Positions 38,118-46,829 of a stretch of DNA of 64,000 nucleotides are shown here, in pieces. Below the pieces are notes generated by a model. The model was not told the DNA's origin, did not search any database, and saw only the letters and a list, made by a program, of their open reading frames with translations. Position 1 is the stretch's first letter, and each line of letters starts with the position of its first letter. The stretch is from a methane-oxidizing endosymbiont of Gigantopelta aegis (GTDB lineage Bacteria; Pseudomonadota; Gammaproteobacteria; Methylococcales; Methylomonadaceae). Where the stretch lies: contig NZ_JAEHGD010000002.1 of the NCBI RefSeq assembly GCF_016097405.1, positions 197,876 through 261,875 on the forward strand, in the 5' to 3' direction. The position numbers and the translations under genes were made by a program.

Positions 38118-38858
38118 TTAAAGCAAGCGGGCGATATCGGGATACTGGCTTAACAGCGTTTGTCGAAATTGCTCGATTGGCGATTCTTGCAGACGCTGTT
38201 TGGCCGATAATGGAATTGGGATGTCACGCACAACATGCATCGGTGGGTTGGATAAAAATATGATGCGATCGGCCAGGGCGATCGCTTCGCGCAGATCGTG
38301 GGTGACAAATAAAACGGTATGTGGGCGTTGCCGCCAAAGTTGCATCAATAATTGCCGAACCTGGCGGGCGGTCGGTGCATCGAGTGATACGAATGGCTCG
38401 TCCATCAGTAAAATATCCGGGTTGATGGCGAAGGCGCGAATGATAGCGACGCGGCGACTCATGCCCAGTGACAGGTGTTCAGGGTAGCTCTGTTGTACCC
38501 GGGTCAGTTGCATAGTTTCCAATAAGTCATCCAATATCCTGGCGTCAATTCCCTCATGACAGGCGAGTTCAATATTTTCACGTACTGTATGCCAGGGCAA
38601 TAGGCGCGGGTTTTGAAAGACATAACCGATTTTGGCAGGTTTCGTGCCGGGTAATACGATTTGGCCGTCAAATTGTGTGTCCAGGCCGGCGATAATATTC
38701 AATAATGTGGTTTTACCGCAACCTGAAGGCCCGACCAGGCATACGAATTCGTGTTGGGCAACATTAAATTCTAGATTATAGATGGCTTGGTGAGCGCGTT
38801 CCGGGTGCTGCTTATCGGGGTAGGTTTTGTTGTGAATCTGAATCAGAAAATCATTCAT
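38118..38858 (-). CDS. ABC transporter ATPase, nitrate/sulfonate/taurine type
   Basis: The start is placed at the ATG at 38858 (MNDFLIQIHNKTYP), which overlaps the permease stop in ATGA; a frame start at 38867 adds three residues. Walker A GPSGCGKTT, Q-loop YVFQNPRLLPW, the signature LSLGMSRRVAIIRA and Walker B ILLMDEP are present. The signature has LSLGMS in place of canonical LSGGMS. The protein energises import by the adjacent permease and binding protein. Substrate cannot be fixed from sequence. Confidence 0.93.
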   Translation of the reverse strand: MNDFLIQIHNKTYPDKQHPERAHQAIYNLEFNVAQHEFVCLVGPSGCGKTTLLNIIAGLDTQFDGQIVLPGTKPAKIGYVFQNPRLLPWHTVRENIELACHEGIDARILDDLLETMQLTRVQQSYPEHLSLGMSRRVAIIRAFAINPDILLMDEPFVSLDAPTARQVRQLLMQLWRQRPHTVLFVTHDLREAIALADRIIFLSNPPMHVVRDIPIPLSAKQRLQESPIEQFRQTLLSQYPDIARLL

Positions 38859-39610
38859 CGGCGCCACCTCAGTGCTTTTCTATCCAGCGGCTTTAACAGT
38901 AACAGTTCAATTAACTGAATCACTGCCACAAAGGCGATGGTGTAGGCCAAAATGCTGGCGACATCGAAGAGCTGAAAGAAAATATGCAGTTGATAACCCA
39001 TGCCGTCGCTGCGGCCCAATAATTCGACTACCAGGATAATTTTCCAGATCAGCGCGATACCCGATCGGGTTGCCGCCATCACATAAGGATGTAGCTGTGG
39101 CCAGATGACATGGCGTAATGTTTTTAATTTACTGAAGCGGAAGCTTTGCGCCATTTCCAGTAAATCTTTATCCAATGCGCGGGTGCCTTCGCGGATGGTA
39201 ACGATAACATTAGGTAGTTTATTAATGACTACGGCAGTAATAGCCGCTGTCTCCACTAGACCGAACCAGACATAACAAAGAATAATCGTGACCAGGGCAG
39301 GGATGTTTAAAAAAATAACCAGCCATTGGTCAAAAAAAGCATTCAGAGCCTGATTGCGTCCTAAGGCAATGCCAAATGCGCAGCCGAGCAGCATGGCAAT
39401 ACTGAAACTAAGGCCTAAACGCATCAATGTGATACCCAAATGATGGGGCAATTCGCCAGAAATGATGGCTTGCCAAAGGACTTGAGCGACATGAATGACA
39501 TCCGGCAATACCGGGCTGTTTAGCCACATGGCCAGACCCTGCCAAGATAAAAAAAACACGCCAGTCGAAATCAGCGATAGCATGCGCGCACGAGTGAAAA
39601 ATGATTTCAT
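38855..39610 (-). CDS. ABC transporter permease (SsuC/TauC/NrtB-like)
   Basis: The 251-residue inner-membrane protein has about six hydrophobic segments and the cytoplasmic EAA-type loop (LLEMAQSFRFSKLKTLRHVIWPQLHPYVMAATRSGIALIWK) that docks on the ATPase. It overlaps the genes on both sides by four bases (ATGA), giving a strictly coupled three-gene cassette. The family imports sulfonates, taurine, nitrate, cyanate or pyrimidine precursors. Confidence 0.92.
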   Translation of the reverse strand: MKSFFTRARMLSLISTGVFFLSWQGLAMWLNSPVLPDVIHVAQVLWQAIISGELPHHLGITLMRLGLSFSIAMLLGCAFGIALGRNQALNAFFDQWLVIFLNIPALVTIILCYVWFGLVETAAITAVVINKLPNVIVTIREGTRALDKDLLEMAQSFRFSKLKTLRHVIWPQLHPYVMAATRSGIALIWKIILVVELLGRSDGMGYQLHIFFQLFDVASILAYTIAFVAVIQLIELLLLKPLDRKALRWRR

Positions 39611-40575
39611 TTATCGGTCAGATACCAAAATGTATCCGCTTGAATCTGTTCTGATGAGCCCGTTAATTTATTATGACTTAATTTTTTCAATAATCGGTAA
39701 ATCGTTTCAGCAGCGGCACGTTTTTTAGGTGACCAGTCCGTCACCTGGCCTGCGCAGTAACGCCTGCGAAGCAGAGTTTGCTCAGCTTTGTTTTCGCTTT
39801 TTATTAATGGCAGAATCGCTTGCCACGCACGCTCATCCTTACACAATAATTGGCGGGCTTTAGCAACATCGTTGAAAAATTGCTTGAGTGCCGATTGATG
39901 TTTGTGAGCCCATTGCCGGTTAAATACATAGCCGAGCATGGGCAGGCCTTGTTTTATACCGAGTTCTGCTAAGATTTGCTGTCCATTTAAAACCTGGTGA
40001 TAGCCTTTAGCCTGGAGGCGGGCGGCAAAATGCCAATAGGTCAATACGGCATCCAGGCGGTTTTGTACTAATTGTTGATTGAGTATGGGGGGGGCGCCGA
40101 AGACTTTTTGTACGGTTTGATTAAGGTCTACAGATTGTGTTTGCGCCAACGCTTGCAGTAATAACCAGTTTTTATCTAGCTCACCTCCAGCGATACCGAG
40201 TTTTGAGCCAGCCAAATCAGAGATTTTTTGGATAGAACTCTGTTTGGGAACAATCAGTCCGCCCGATGTTTCAGAATAGGGGTAAAACGTATAATCATAG
40301 CCTTGGCTACGAAGCCTGGATACCCAAACCCAGTCGGCGACAATCATGTCCACGGTATTGGATTGCAAGGCAATTTTGCCTGATTGGGGGGTCGCCAATG
40401 GCGTGATATGTAATTGATACGGCGCATTTTGGGTTAATCCGGCATTTTCTAGGGTCGTTAATTCCCAGTTGGCTGTGCCAAATGCCAAAACGCCCAAGTG
40501 GAAAGTGGGCTTTTCAGCCGCAAAGCTGGGTAAGCTGAAAAAGAGAACGATAATTGTGGTAAAAAATTTAAACAT
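39607..40575 (-). CDS. ABC transporter periplasmic binding protein (NMT1/SsuA-like)
   Basis: A signal peptide (FKFFTTIIVLFFSLPSFAA) precedes a type 2 periplasmic binding fold: FHLGVLAFGTANWELTTLENAGL, VDMIVADWVWVSRLRSQG, SKLGIAGGELDKNWLL and DAVLTYWHFAARLQAKGY. The 322-residue length is normal. The short DWVWV segment resembles the ligand-pocket region of binding proteins near methylotrophy loci in some organisms, but this is not strong enough to name a ligand. First gene of the transporter operon. Confidence 0.88.
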   Translation of the reverse strand: MFKFFTTIIVLFFSLPSFAAEKPTFHLGVLAFGTANWELTTLENAGLTQNAPYQLHITPLATPQSGKIALQSNTVDMIVADWVWVSRLRSQGYDYTFYPYSETSGGLIVPKQSSIQKISDLAGSKLGIAGGELDKNWLLLQALAQTQSVDLNQTVQKVFGAPPILNQQLVQNRLDAVLTYWHFAARLQAKGYHQVLNGQQILAELGIKQGLPMLGYVFNRQWAHKHQSALKQFFNDVAKARQLLCKDERAWQAILPLIKSENKAEQTLLRRRYCAGQVTDWSPKKRAAAETIYRLLKKLSHNKLTGSSEQIQADTFWYLTDK

Positions 40576-40639
40576 TATGCAGGTTAGCGATCCTAAAGGC
40601 GGTTAAAAAATAGCGTGAGGGGGGATTTTAGCGTTTACA

Positions 40640-40858
40640 TCGATATAACTATGCCTAAAATAAGACTTGTATAGGATAAGGCAAGGCGTTGTATTCTGTA
40701 AACCCAGCACCTTGTCCTGAAGAACAAGGCTTTGTGTAAGAAATTTTTATTGCACATTTTTATCCTCGCCATAAATGGTGAGGCATTATAAGGTGCTGGG
40801 TAAAATACTTGGCATAGAGCTAAGCATAAAAAAGGGAGCAAACGAGGCTCCCTTTTTT
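40640..40858 (+). ncRNA. Candidate structured RNA or palindromic repeat
   Basis: A perfect 12-bp inverted pair, ACCCAGCACCTT near 40703 and AAGGTGCTGGGT near 40792, encloses about 80 nt. Inside are two smaller hairpins (TTGT/ACAA near 40712-40728 and CTCGCCAT/ATGGTGAG near 40768-40786). A strong T-tailed hairpin follows at 40832-40858. Together they look like a plus-strand transcript of about 150-200 nt with a three-way junction and its own terminator, but no good promoter is seen and no known RNA family is recognised. It could also be a lone palindromic repeat. Confidence 0.35.
40830..40858. terminator. Bidirectional intrinsic terminator
   Basis: GGGAGC and GCTCCC form the stem, with runs of A before and T after it, so it works in either direction. 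On the minus strand it lies 20 bases beyond the OmpA-like gene and is its likely terminator. Confidence 0.88.
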
Positions 40859-40876
40859 ATTTAAAATGAACGATTC

Positions 40877-42055
40877 TTAGCGATCTGTTCTTTTGTAAGT
40901 GACTCGACGGTTTAAGGAGCGGCCTTCTGCCGTATCATTTGGCGCAACAGGTTTGCTTTCGCCATAACCGACGGTGGTTAAACGCTCAGGTGCTATCCCA
41001 TGACGGACTAATTCAGCTTTAACCGCTTCAGCCCGACGCTGGGATAGTTTCAGGTTGTAAGCTTCTGAGCCTGTGCTGTCAGTATGTCCCTGGATTTCTA
41101 AAGTTAATTCAGGGTTCAGTTTTAAGACTCTAACCGCATTAGTGATCATATCGTGATAAACCGATTTGATTTTAGCGCTATCAACGTCAAACAAAACACC
41201 GCGGAACGTCCAGCAGCCATGTTTATCAACGATAGCCCCTTTAGGCGTATCTGGACATTGATCTTTTGAATCAACGACACCGTCACCATCACTGTCTTTT
41301 TCACGGATAATAGGGTGGCCACCTTTGAAGAATACATTTTCGACAAAGTTCGCCATGCCAGCTTCTGTTGCAATGTTTTGTCCGTTGACAGAAAATCCGC
41401 ACTGACCCACAGTACTGAGATCATTCAATGTTACTTTACCAGCTTCATCGGCTTTATTGCCAACCCAAACGGTATAGATGCAAAGTTTGTCACCGTATTG
41501 TTCTTTTAATGTTTGTGCTGATGGGATAGGGGATGTTGTCGTTTCGACGCCATCACTGAAAATGATTAAGGCAATATTGCCTTCAGCATTTTTTAGGTCA
41601 TTTTTAGCGGCATTTAAAGCATTTGCCATGGGCGAGCCACCACTTGAACAGGTCAATGTAGCAATAGTACTTTCAAAACCTGATTTTGAATAATTTTGAA
41701 CAGGTTGGTTGAGTTTTGTAAACGACCAATCCAAGCACGGACCAAAACCAAAGCTTCTCAGGCCAGATGCCAAGGCCACATCAGGAATCGTTTGATTTAA
41801 TCGATGTAATAGTTCTTTTTCGACATCAAATTTTGTTTCCCCCACAAATGGCGCCGCTTCATAAATACTGCTCATTGAGGACGATGAGTCGTTAATCACA
41901 AAAAAAGTGTTTGTTTTTTGGACGAGATAACCACTTTTGACTTTCGTATTCAGGTCTTGAGCCTGGAATGGTGCGAGGCTACTGGTAGACTGAGTGGCGC
42001 AGCCTGTTAAAACGGCACTGGTTATGAGGGCCGATAATAATGTTGTTCTTTTCAT
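40877..42055 (-). CDS. Outer-membrane lipoprotein with vWA and OmpA domains
   Basis: A lipoprotein signal ends in LTGC with lipidated Cys19. Residues about 45-245 form a von Willebrand A domain with the MIDAS motif DSSSSM. A thrombospondin type 3-like calcium loop follows (DSDGDGVVDSKDQCPDTPKG), then a C-terminal OmpA peptidoglycan-binding domain (LEIQGHTDSTGSEAYNLKLSQRRAEAV). The 392-residue protein probably links outer membrane and cell wall while presenting a metal-dependent adhesion domain in the periplasm or at the surface. It is monocistronic with a clear terminator. Confidence 0.92.
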   Translation of the reverse strand: MKRTTLLSALITSAVLTGCATQSTSSLAPFQAQDLNTKVKSGYLVQKTNTFFVINDSSSSMSSIYEAAPFVGETKFDVEKELLHRLNQTIPDVALASGLRSFGFGPCLDWSFTKLNQPVQNYSKSGFESTIATLTCSSGGSPMANALNAAKNDLKNAEGNIALIIFSDGVETTTSPIPSAQTLKEQYGDKLCIYTVWVGNKADEAGKVTLNDLSTVGQCGFSVNGQNIATEAGMANFVENVFFKGGHPIIREKDSDGDGVVDSKDQCPDTPKGAIVDKHGCWTFRGVLFDVDSAKIKSVYHDMITNAVRVLKLNPELTLEIQGHTDSTGSEAYNLKLSQRRAEAVKAELVRHGIAPERLTTVGYGESKPVAPNDTAEGRSLNRRVTYKRTDR

Positions 42056-42195
42056 AAAAGAATCTCCATGTTTATGATGTTTTTCTAACGCTTAATAGTC
42101 TAGCGGTTTAATTTATAATTGAATAGTGTAGATGCAATAGATAACGTAAAATGATAAATGGCTTTATCTGAATACACAATGAATGGGAGATATTT

Positions 42196-42657
42196 ATGAT
42201 GACATGGATAAAAAAACTGCTCGTGTTGGCCCTATGCTTATGGGCGGTCAATGTGTTTGCAGTATCTATAGCTGAACTGGAACAGCATGCTAAACAAGGC
42301 GATGCAATGGCTCAAGCAAAACTAGGCGCTATGTATCTATTGGGTTGGCAGGGGTTTGAACAAAATAATGAAAAAGCCGCCGGATGGATTGAAAAAGCGG
42401 CTAAACAAGGGTTGGTTGATGCCGAAGTATTGATGGGCGCTTTGTATGATCGTGGGCTAGGTGTCATGGCTGACCGCAATAAAGCAACACAATGGTATAA
42501 AAAAGCCGCTGCTCATGGACATCAGACTTCCCAGGCTATTTTAGGACTGAATAAGGCGGCAAAAGGGAGTGTACAGTTTAGTTATCAAGCGATGCGTTTG
42601 AATGCGGCTCGGTCTATTCCCAGAGAGTATGCTAAAAGATTTTTAATGAAGAAATAA
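42196..42657 (+). CDS. Sel1-repeat periplasmic protein
   Basis: After a signal peptide ([17 protein letters not shown]) come about three Sel1-like repeats ([18 protein letters not shown]..., [35 protein letters not shown]). Sel1 repeats form alpha-solenoids for protein contacts. The 153-residue protein ends in a basic tail. GGGAGAT precedes the start as ribosome site. It stops five bases before gltX, so they may be co-transcribed, though a functional link is not known. Confidence 0.88.
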   Translation: MMTWIKKLLVLALCLWAVNVFAVSIAELEQHAKQGDAMAQAKLGAMYLLGWQGFEQNNEKAAGWIEKAAKQGLVDAEVLMGALYDRGLGVMADRNKATQWYKKAAAHGHQTSQAILGLNKAAKGSVQFSYQAMRLNAARSIPREYAKRFLMKK

Positions 42658-42662
42658 TATCA

Positions 42663-44072
42663 ATGACTATAAAAACACGTTTTGCACCCAGCCCAACGGG
42701 CTATTTACATGTTGGCGGCGCCAGAACTGCCTTGTTTTCATGGCTTTATGCGCGTAAGCATGGCGGAAAATTTGTATTAAGGATTGAAGATACTGACCTT
42801 GAACGCTCAACCCAAGAGTCGGTTAACGCCATTCTAGAAGGTATGGCTTGGTTGGGTCTGGAATATGATGAAGGCCCTTTTTATCAAACCCATCGCTTTG
42901 AACGATATAAAGAGATTATTCAGCAATTGTTGGATCAAGGGGATGCCTATTATTGTTATTGCAGCAAGGACGAATTGGATGCTTTGCGTGAGCAACAAGT
43001 CGCTAATAAAGAAAAGCCGCGTTATAACGGCAAATGCCGCGATGCGAGTCATACCAGAAAAGAAGGTGAGGCGGTAATCCGGTTTAAAAATCCGGCACAA
43101 GGTGAAGTTATCATAGATGATTTGATCAAGGGTAAGATTGTTGTCGCCAACAAGGAACTGGATGATCTGATTATCGCCCGTTCGGATGGCTCGCCGACGT
43201 ATAATTTGACCGTTGTTGTAGATGATATGGATATGGGGATCAATGTGGTGATTCGCGGCGACGACCATATCAATAATACGCCGCGACAAATCAACATACT
43301 GCGGGCATTAGGTGTTGAGCCGCCGAAATATGCGCATGTTCCGATGATTTTGGGGGCAGATGGCGCCAGATTGTCGAAGCGCCATGGGGCGGTTAGTGTT
43401 ATGCAGTACCGGGAAGAGGGTTTTTTGCCGGATGCTTTGCTGAATTATCTGGTGCGGCTGGGGTGGTCACATGGCGACCAGGAAATTTTTACTGTCGATG
43501 AGATGATTGCATTGTTTGAGCTTGAAAACGTCAATGTTTCGGCTTCAACCTTTAACAATGAAAAATTATTATGGTTGAATCATCAGTACATCATGAATAG
43601 TGATCCAGCGCATGTAGCGCATCATTTAAGCTGGCATATGGGGGAGCGAGGCATAGATCCAGCACAAGGCCCGGAGTTGACCGAAGTGGTGAAAGCGCAG
43701 CGGGAGCGTTGTAAAACATTGGTGGAGATGGCCGAGGCCAGTCGCTATTTTTACCAGGAATTTGAAAACTACGATGAAAAGGCGGCGAAAAAGAATTTTA
43801 AAGCCGGTTCAGATGAGGTTTTGCGCCATTTACTGGCAAAATTTTCTGCTATATCTGAATGGGATGGCGAAAAATTACATCAAATTGTTCTAGATACTGC
43901 CGAAGAGTTGGATTTAAAGCTAGGTAAAGTCGCTCAGCCCTTGCGGGTTGCCGTGTGCGGGACAGCCGTGTCGCCTTCGATTGATGTGACGCTGTCACTG
44001 TTAGGTCGAGACAAAACCCTAAATAGAATGGAAAAAGCGATAAAATTTATTCAAGATAAAAATAAATCCTAG
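42663..44072 (+). CDS. gltX: Glutamyl-tRNA synthetase
   Basis: GltX charges tRNA-Glu. The 469-residue class I enzyme shows the HIGH-type motif [19 protein letters not shown] near residue 8 and the KMSKS-type motif [10 protein letters not shown] near residue 236. A zinc-type segment ([16 protein letters not shown]...CRD) is also present. Two tRNA-Glu genes and a tRNA-Ala follow directly, a sensible grouping of the enzyme with its substrate. Confidence 0.98.
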   Translation: MTIKTRFAPSPTGYLHVGGARTALFSWLYARKHGGKFVLRIEDTDLERSTQESVNAILEGMAWLGLEYDEGPFYQTHRFERYKEIIQQLLDQGDAYYCYCSKDELDALREQQVANKEKPRYNGKCRDASHTRKEGEAVIRFKNPAQGEVIIDDLIKGKIVVANKELDDLIIARSDGSPTYNLTVVVDDMDMGINVVIRGDDHINNTPRQINILRALGVEPPKYAHVPMILGADGARLSKRHGAVSVMQYREEGFLPDALLNYLVRLGWSHGDQEIFTVDEMIALFELENVNVSASTFNNEKLLWLNHQYIMNSDPAHVAHHLSWHMGERGIDPAQGPELTEVVKAQRERCKTLVEMAEASRYFYQEFENYDEKAAKKNFKAGSDEVLRHLLAKFSAISEWDGEKLHQIVLDTAEELDLKLGKVAQPLRVAVCGTAVSPSIDVTLSLLGRDKTLNRMEKAIKFIQDKNKS

Positions 44073-44113
44073 ACAAGAGGAAAAAACTAAGTATAATACC
44101 CGGACTCAACTGA

Positions 44114-44189
44114 GGGGCCATAGCTCAATTGGGAGAGCGCAACACTGGCAGTGTTGAGGTCGGCGGTTCGATCCCGCCTGGCTCCACCA
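44114..44189 (+). tRNA. tRNA-Ala (anticodon GGC)
   Basis: A 76-nt cloverleaf starts GGGGCCATAGCTCAATTGG, has the anticodon loop CTGGCAG with GGC, the T-arm GCGGTTCGATCCCGC and encoded CCA. It lies about 40 bases downstream of gltX. Confidence 0.96.
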
Positions 44190-44210
44190 TTTTGCAGTTG
44201 AAAAGTCTTA

Positions 44211-44286
44211 GTCCCCATCGTCTAGAGGCCTAGGACACCGCCCTTTCACGGCGGTAACGGGGGTTCGAACCCCCCTGGGGACGCCA
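44211..44286 (+). tRNA. tRNA-Glu (anticodon TTC), intact copy
   Basis: The 76-nt gene starts GTCCCCATCGTCTAGAGGCC, has CCGCCCTTTCACGGCGG with TTC as anticodon, the T-arm GGGGGTTCGAACCCCC and a 3' GCCA end. Its upstream AAGTCTTA is repeated before the second copy, showing a recent local duplication. Confidence 0.97.
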
Positions 44287-44420
44287 TTTTATGTTTGGTT
44301 TTGAGTATTGCAAAATAACGGCAATGCTTTAGTTTGAAGGTTGTTTTAAAAAGTCTTAGTCCCCATCGTCTAGAGGCCTAGGACACCGCCCTTTCACGGC
44401 GGTAACGGGGGTTCGAACCC

Positions 44421-45851
44421 CATAAGCGCCAACTTAAGCCATTAAATCATTGATTACGTGTTGAAAAATAAAGGTGTGGCCACCACATAGAGTCTTTTGC
44501 CGACAAAAGTGAAAACCCTATGAAAAAGCAGCCACCTCACATAGATACTCGTTTTGAACAATTTGTGCAAGAACTTCCAGAAGATTATCAACAACAAGCC
44601 TATGAATTTAAAGCCTTCACGCGTGCGCGCAAGATCCGTTCGCCCTTACAACTGTTACAGTTGGTGATGCTCTACTGTGGTCTGGATTTCTCCTTGCGGA
44701 GTTGCGCCGGCGAGGTGGCTCACTTACAGGGCTACCTGAGTGATACGGCGGTAAAAAGACTGGCGGCCTGCGTTCCTTGGGTAAAATCCTTGCTATCGGG
44801 CGTATTTGGGTTGCATCAGGTGGTTGACAGTGGTTCATTAAGCTTCGTTATTATTGATGGCTCGACCGTGCAGGAACCCGGTGCGACAGAAACCACGTAT
44901 CGGCTACATATCGCGATAGATTTGATTTCACTGACATTGCGCCAGGTTGAAGTCAGTACGGACAAGATTGGCGAAAGCCTTGACCATTATGTGCTGGAAT
45001 CGGGCGATGTCGTGTTGATTGATCGTGGCTACAATCAACCGAAGTCGTTGGTGCCTTTTATTGACCGAGGTGGCGATATTGTGCTGCGCTATAACGCGCA
45101 CAGCATGAATTTATATGCGCTTGACGACCACGGCAAGCTGATAAAAATTGACTGGGAAACGAAATTACAACGTCTCGGGAAACAAGCGGGGGCTATTCCG
45201 GTTTATTTGTGCCATGATACTAAACGAATCGCCTGCACGGTACATGCGGTTCCGTTACCTGCCGAAAAAGCGGCGCAAGCCCGGCGTAAAGCGAAACTCA
45301 GAGCGCAGAACAAAGGACGTACAGCCCAGGAAAAAACGCTCTATCTCAGTGAATGGGTCTTAATTTTAACGTCCGTGCCGGTCGAGTTGCTCAGCACCGA
45401 AACGGCTGCCGCGCTCTATCGTGTACGCTGGCAGGTGGAATTGGTGATCAAACGGCTGAAAAGCCTGTTGGCGATCAATCAATTACGTGCCCGTAAAGAC
45501 AGTCAATTGGCCGAATTGTATTTACAGGGCAAACTTCTGTATGCGGTGGTTACGGAAAAGATCGCGCAGCGGTGTTTTACCAAGGCCTTGACGAAAATGG
45601 ATGGGCCGCGTGCATTGACACCCTGGCGTTTGTATAAAACGATTGCTGAGGACATTAAATCAGGATTGAACGCCTGTTTTCCGAAGCAAGAACGCTTTCA
45701 GCGTGATTATTTGAAAAGCGTTAGCGAACGCCCGAGAAAACGTTCGTTGCAGAGTCTACCTGAACCGATTTTGGGAATGATTCGACAATGCAGAGAGCTG
45801 GGCGTAAGTCGTGTTTAATCAAGTGGTTGGGGGCTTAAGTTGGCGCTTATG
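44421..45851 (+). mobile_element. IS4-family insertion sequence in a tRNA T-arm
   Basis: The 1431-bp element has near-perfect 20-bp inverted ends (CATAAGCGCCAACTTAAGCC and its complement). It is flanked by GGTTCGAACCC at 44410-44420 and 45852-45862, an 11-bp duplication typical of the IS231/IS4 type. The CAT start and ACTTAAG core recall IS231 ends. The target is the palindromic T-loop of tRNA. Confidence 0.93.
44520..45818 (+). CDS. IS4-family transposase, intact
   Basis: The 432-residue DDE transposase shows the catalytic aspartates in VIIDGSTV and VLIDRGYNQPK. The Y-(2)-R-(3)-E-(6)-K signature with the catalytic glutamate is in YRVRWQVELVIKRLKS. The region between them has the long beta-rich insert typical of IS4. 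The frame is complete and the ends are well conserved, so this copy may be active and recent. Confidence 0.94.
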   Translation: MKKQPPHIDTRFEQFVQELPEDYQQQAYEFKAFTRARKIRSPLQLLQLVMLYCGLDFSLRSCAGEVAHLQGYLSDTAVKRLAACVPWVKSLLSGVFGLHQVVDSGSLSFVIIDGSTVQEPGATETTYRLHIAIDLISLTLRQVEVSTDKIGESLDHYVLESGDVVLIDRGYNQPKSLVPFIDRGGDIVLRYNAHSMNLYALDDHGKLIKIDWETKLQRLGKQAGAIPVYLCHDTKRIACTVHAVPLPAEKAAQARRKAKLRAQNKGRTAQEKTLYLSEWVLILTSVPVELLSTETAAALYRVRWQVELVIKRLKSLLAINQLRARKDSQLAELYLQGKLLYAVVTEKIAQRCFTKALTKMDGPRALTPWRLYKTIAEDIKSGLNACFPKQERFQRDYLKSVSERPRKRSLQSLPEPILGMIRQCRELGVSRV

Positions 45852-45884
45852 GGTTCGAACCCCCCTGGGGACGCCATCTATTAT

Positions 45885-45931
45885 TACCCTGCCTGCCTGC
45901 CTGATTTAAGGTTGTTGCAGGGTATTTTTTT
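45885..45931 (+). terminator. Intrinsic terminator after the tRNA cluster
   Basis: ACCCTGC and GCAGGGT form a stem around a loop that contains a CTGC/CTGC repeat, followed by seven T residues. It lies just after the interrupted tRNA-Glu and would end the gltX-tRNA transcript. Confidence 0.8.
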
Positions 45932-46034
45932 GTCTGAAGAAAAGTATCCGCCGTTTACTTGGATTATTTTTCATTAGTGAACGTGATCTGTGGCTAGTGA
46001 TGTGAGTGCATCCATGCAGACTCTCTTTTGTATC

Positions 46035-46829
46035 CTATTCTGTGACTTGCTTTTCTTTTGTACTCAGTACATTCGCCAAGCGTATGAAGTCGTCCTGAGA
46101 TAGCGATTCCGCGCGTAAATCCGGGGCGATGTCCGCTGCTCGTATTTCCTGTTCCGTCAGTAGTTTACTCAAGGCGTTGCGCAAAGTTTTACGTCGCTGC
46201 GAAAAGGCTTGAGTCACGATTTGATTGAGATTGTGACTCAGTGCGTGGTCAGGTAGTGTCTCGTGCGGCGTTAATTTAACGATAGCCGACATGACTTTGG
46301 GTGCAGGTTGAAAGCATTCGGGCGGGGCGTCAAACAAAAATTCAGCTGTGCAGTAATATTGCAGCATCACACTGAGGCGACCATATTTTTTGCTGCCCGG
46401 CGTGGCACAAATACGATTGACTACTTCCTTTTGCAGCATGAAATGCATATCCTCGATAACTGCGGCATAGTCAAGCAGATGGAATAGCAGTGGCGTAGAA
46501 ATGTTGTAGGGTAAATTACCGATGATACGCAGTTTTTCATCATTTTTGGCAAGCTGTGCAAAATCAAATTTTAATGCGTCAGCGCTGTGAATGCTCAGTC
46601 TGGGGTTGTGGCCAAAGCGTTTTTGTAATAATTCGACTAAATCACGATCTAGTTCGACAACATCCAGTTGAATGTTTTCGGCCAACAAAGGCGCGGTCAG
46701 TGCGCCTAGCCCCGGCCCGATTTCAACCCAATGTTGATTTTCACTGATTTGCAAGTGGCCCAGCAGGTTGCTGATGATTGCATCATCGGTTAAAAAATTT
46801 TGACCAAAACGTTTACGGGCTTTATGCAT
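46035..46829 (-). CDS. ksgA: 16S rRNA dimethyladenosine transferase
   Basis: KsgA dimethylates two adjacent adenosines in helix 45 of 16S rRNA late in 30S assembly. I choose the ATG at 46829 (MHKARKRFGQNFLTDD), which overlaps the pdxA stop by eight bases; a frame start at 46874 lies deep in pdxA. SAM-binding GPGLGALT and the catalytic NLPYNISTPLLFHL are present. The pdxA-ksgA pairing is classic in gammaproteobacteria. Confidence 0.97.
   Translation of the reverse strand: MHKARKRFGQNFLTDDAIISNLLGHLQISENQHWVEIGPGLGALTAPLLAENIQLDVVELDRDLVELLQKRFGHNPRLSIHSADALKFDFAQLAKNDEKLRIIGNLPYNISTPLLFHLLDYAAVIEDMHFMLQKEVVNRICATPGSKKYGRLSVMLQYYCTAEFLFDAPPECFQPAPKVMSAIVKLTPHETLPDHALSHNLNQIVTQAFSQRRKTLRNALSKLLTEQEIRAADIAPDLRAESLSQDDFIRLANVLSTKEKQVTE

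Larger units (their letters stand above)
44359..45876 (+). pseudogene. Second tRNA-Glu (TTC), split by IS4-family element
   Basis: Bases 44359-44420 match the intact tRNA-Glu up to the T-arm ...GGTTCGAACCC, and 45852-45876 supplies GGTTCGAACCC through ACGCCA. Removing the element and one 11-bp repeat gives a sequence identical to the intact neighbour. The interrupted gene cannot make a normal tRNA; the intact copy covers the function. Confidence 0.94.
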
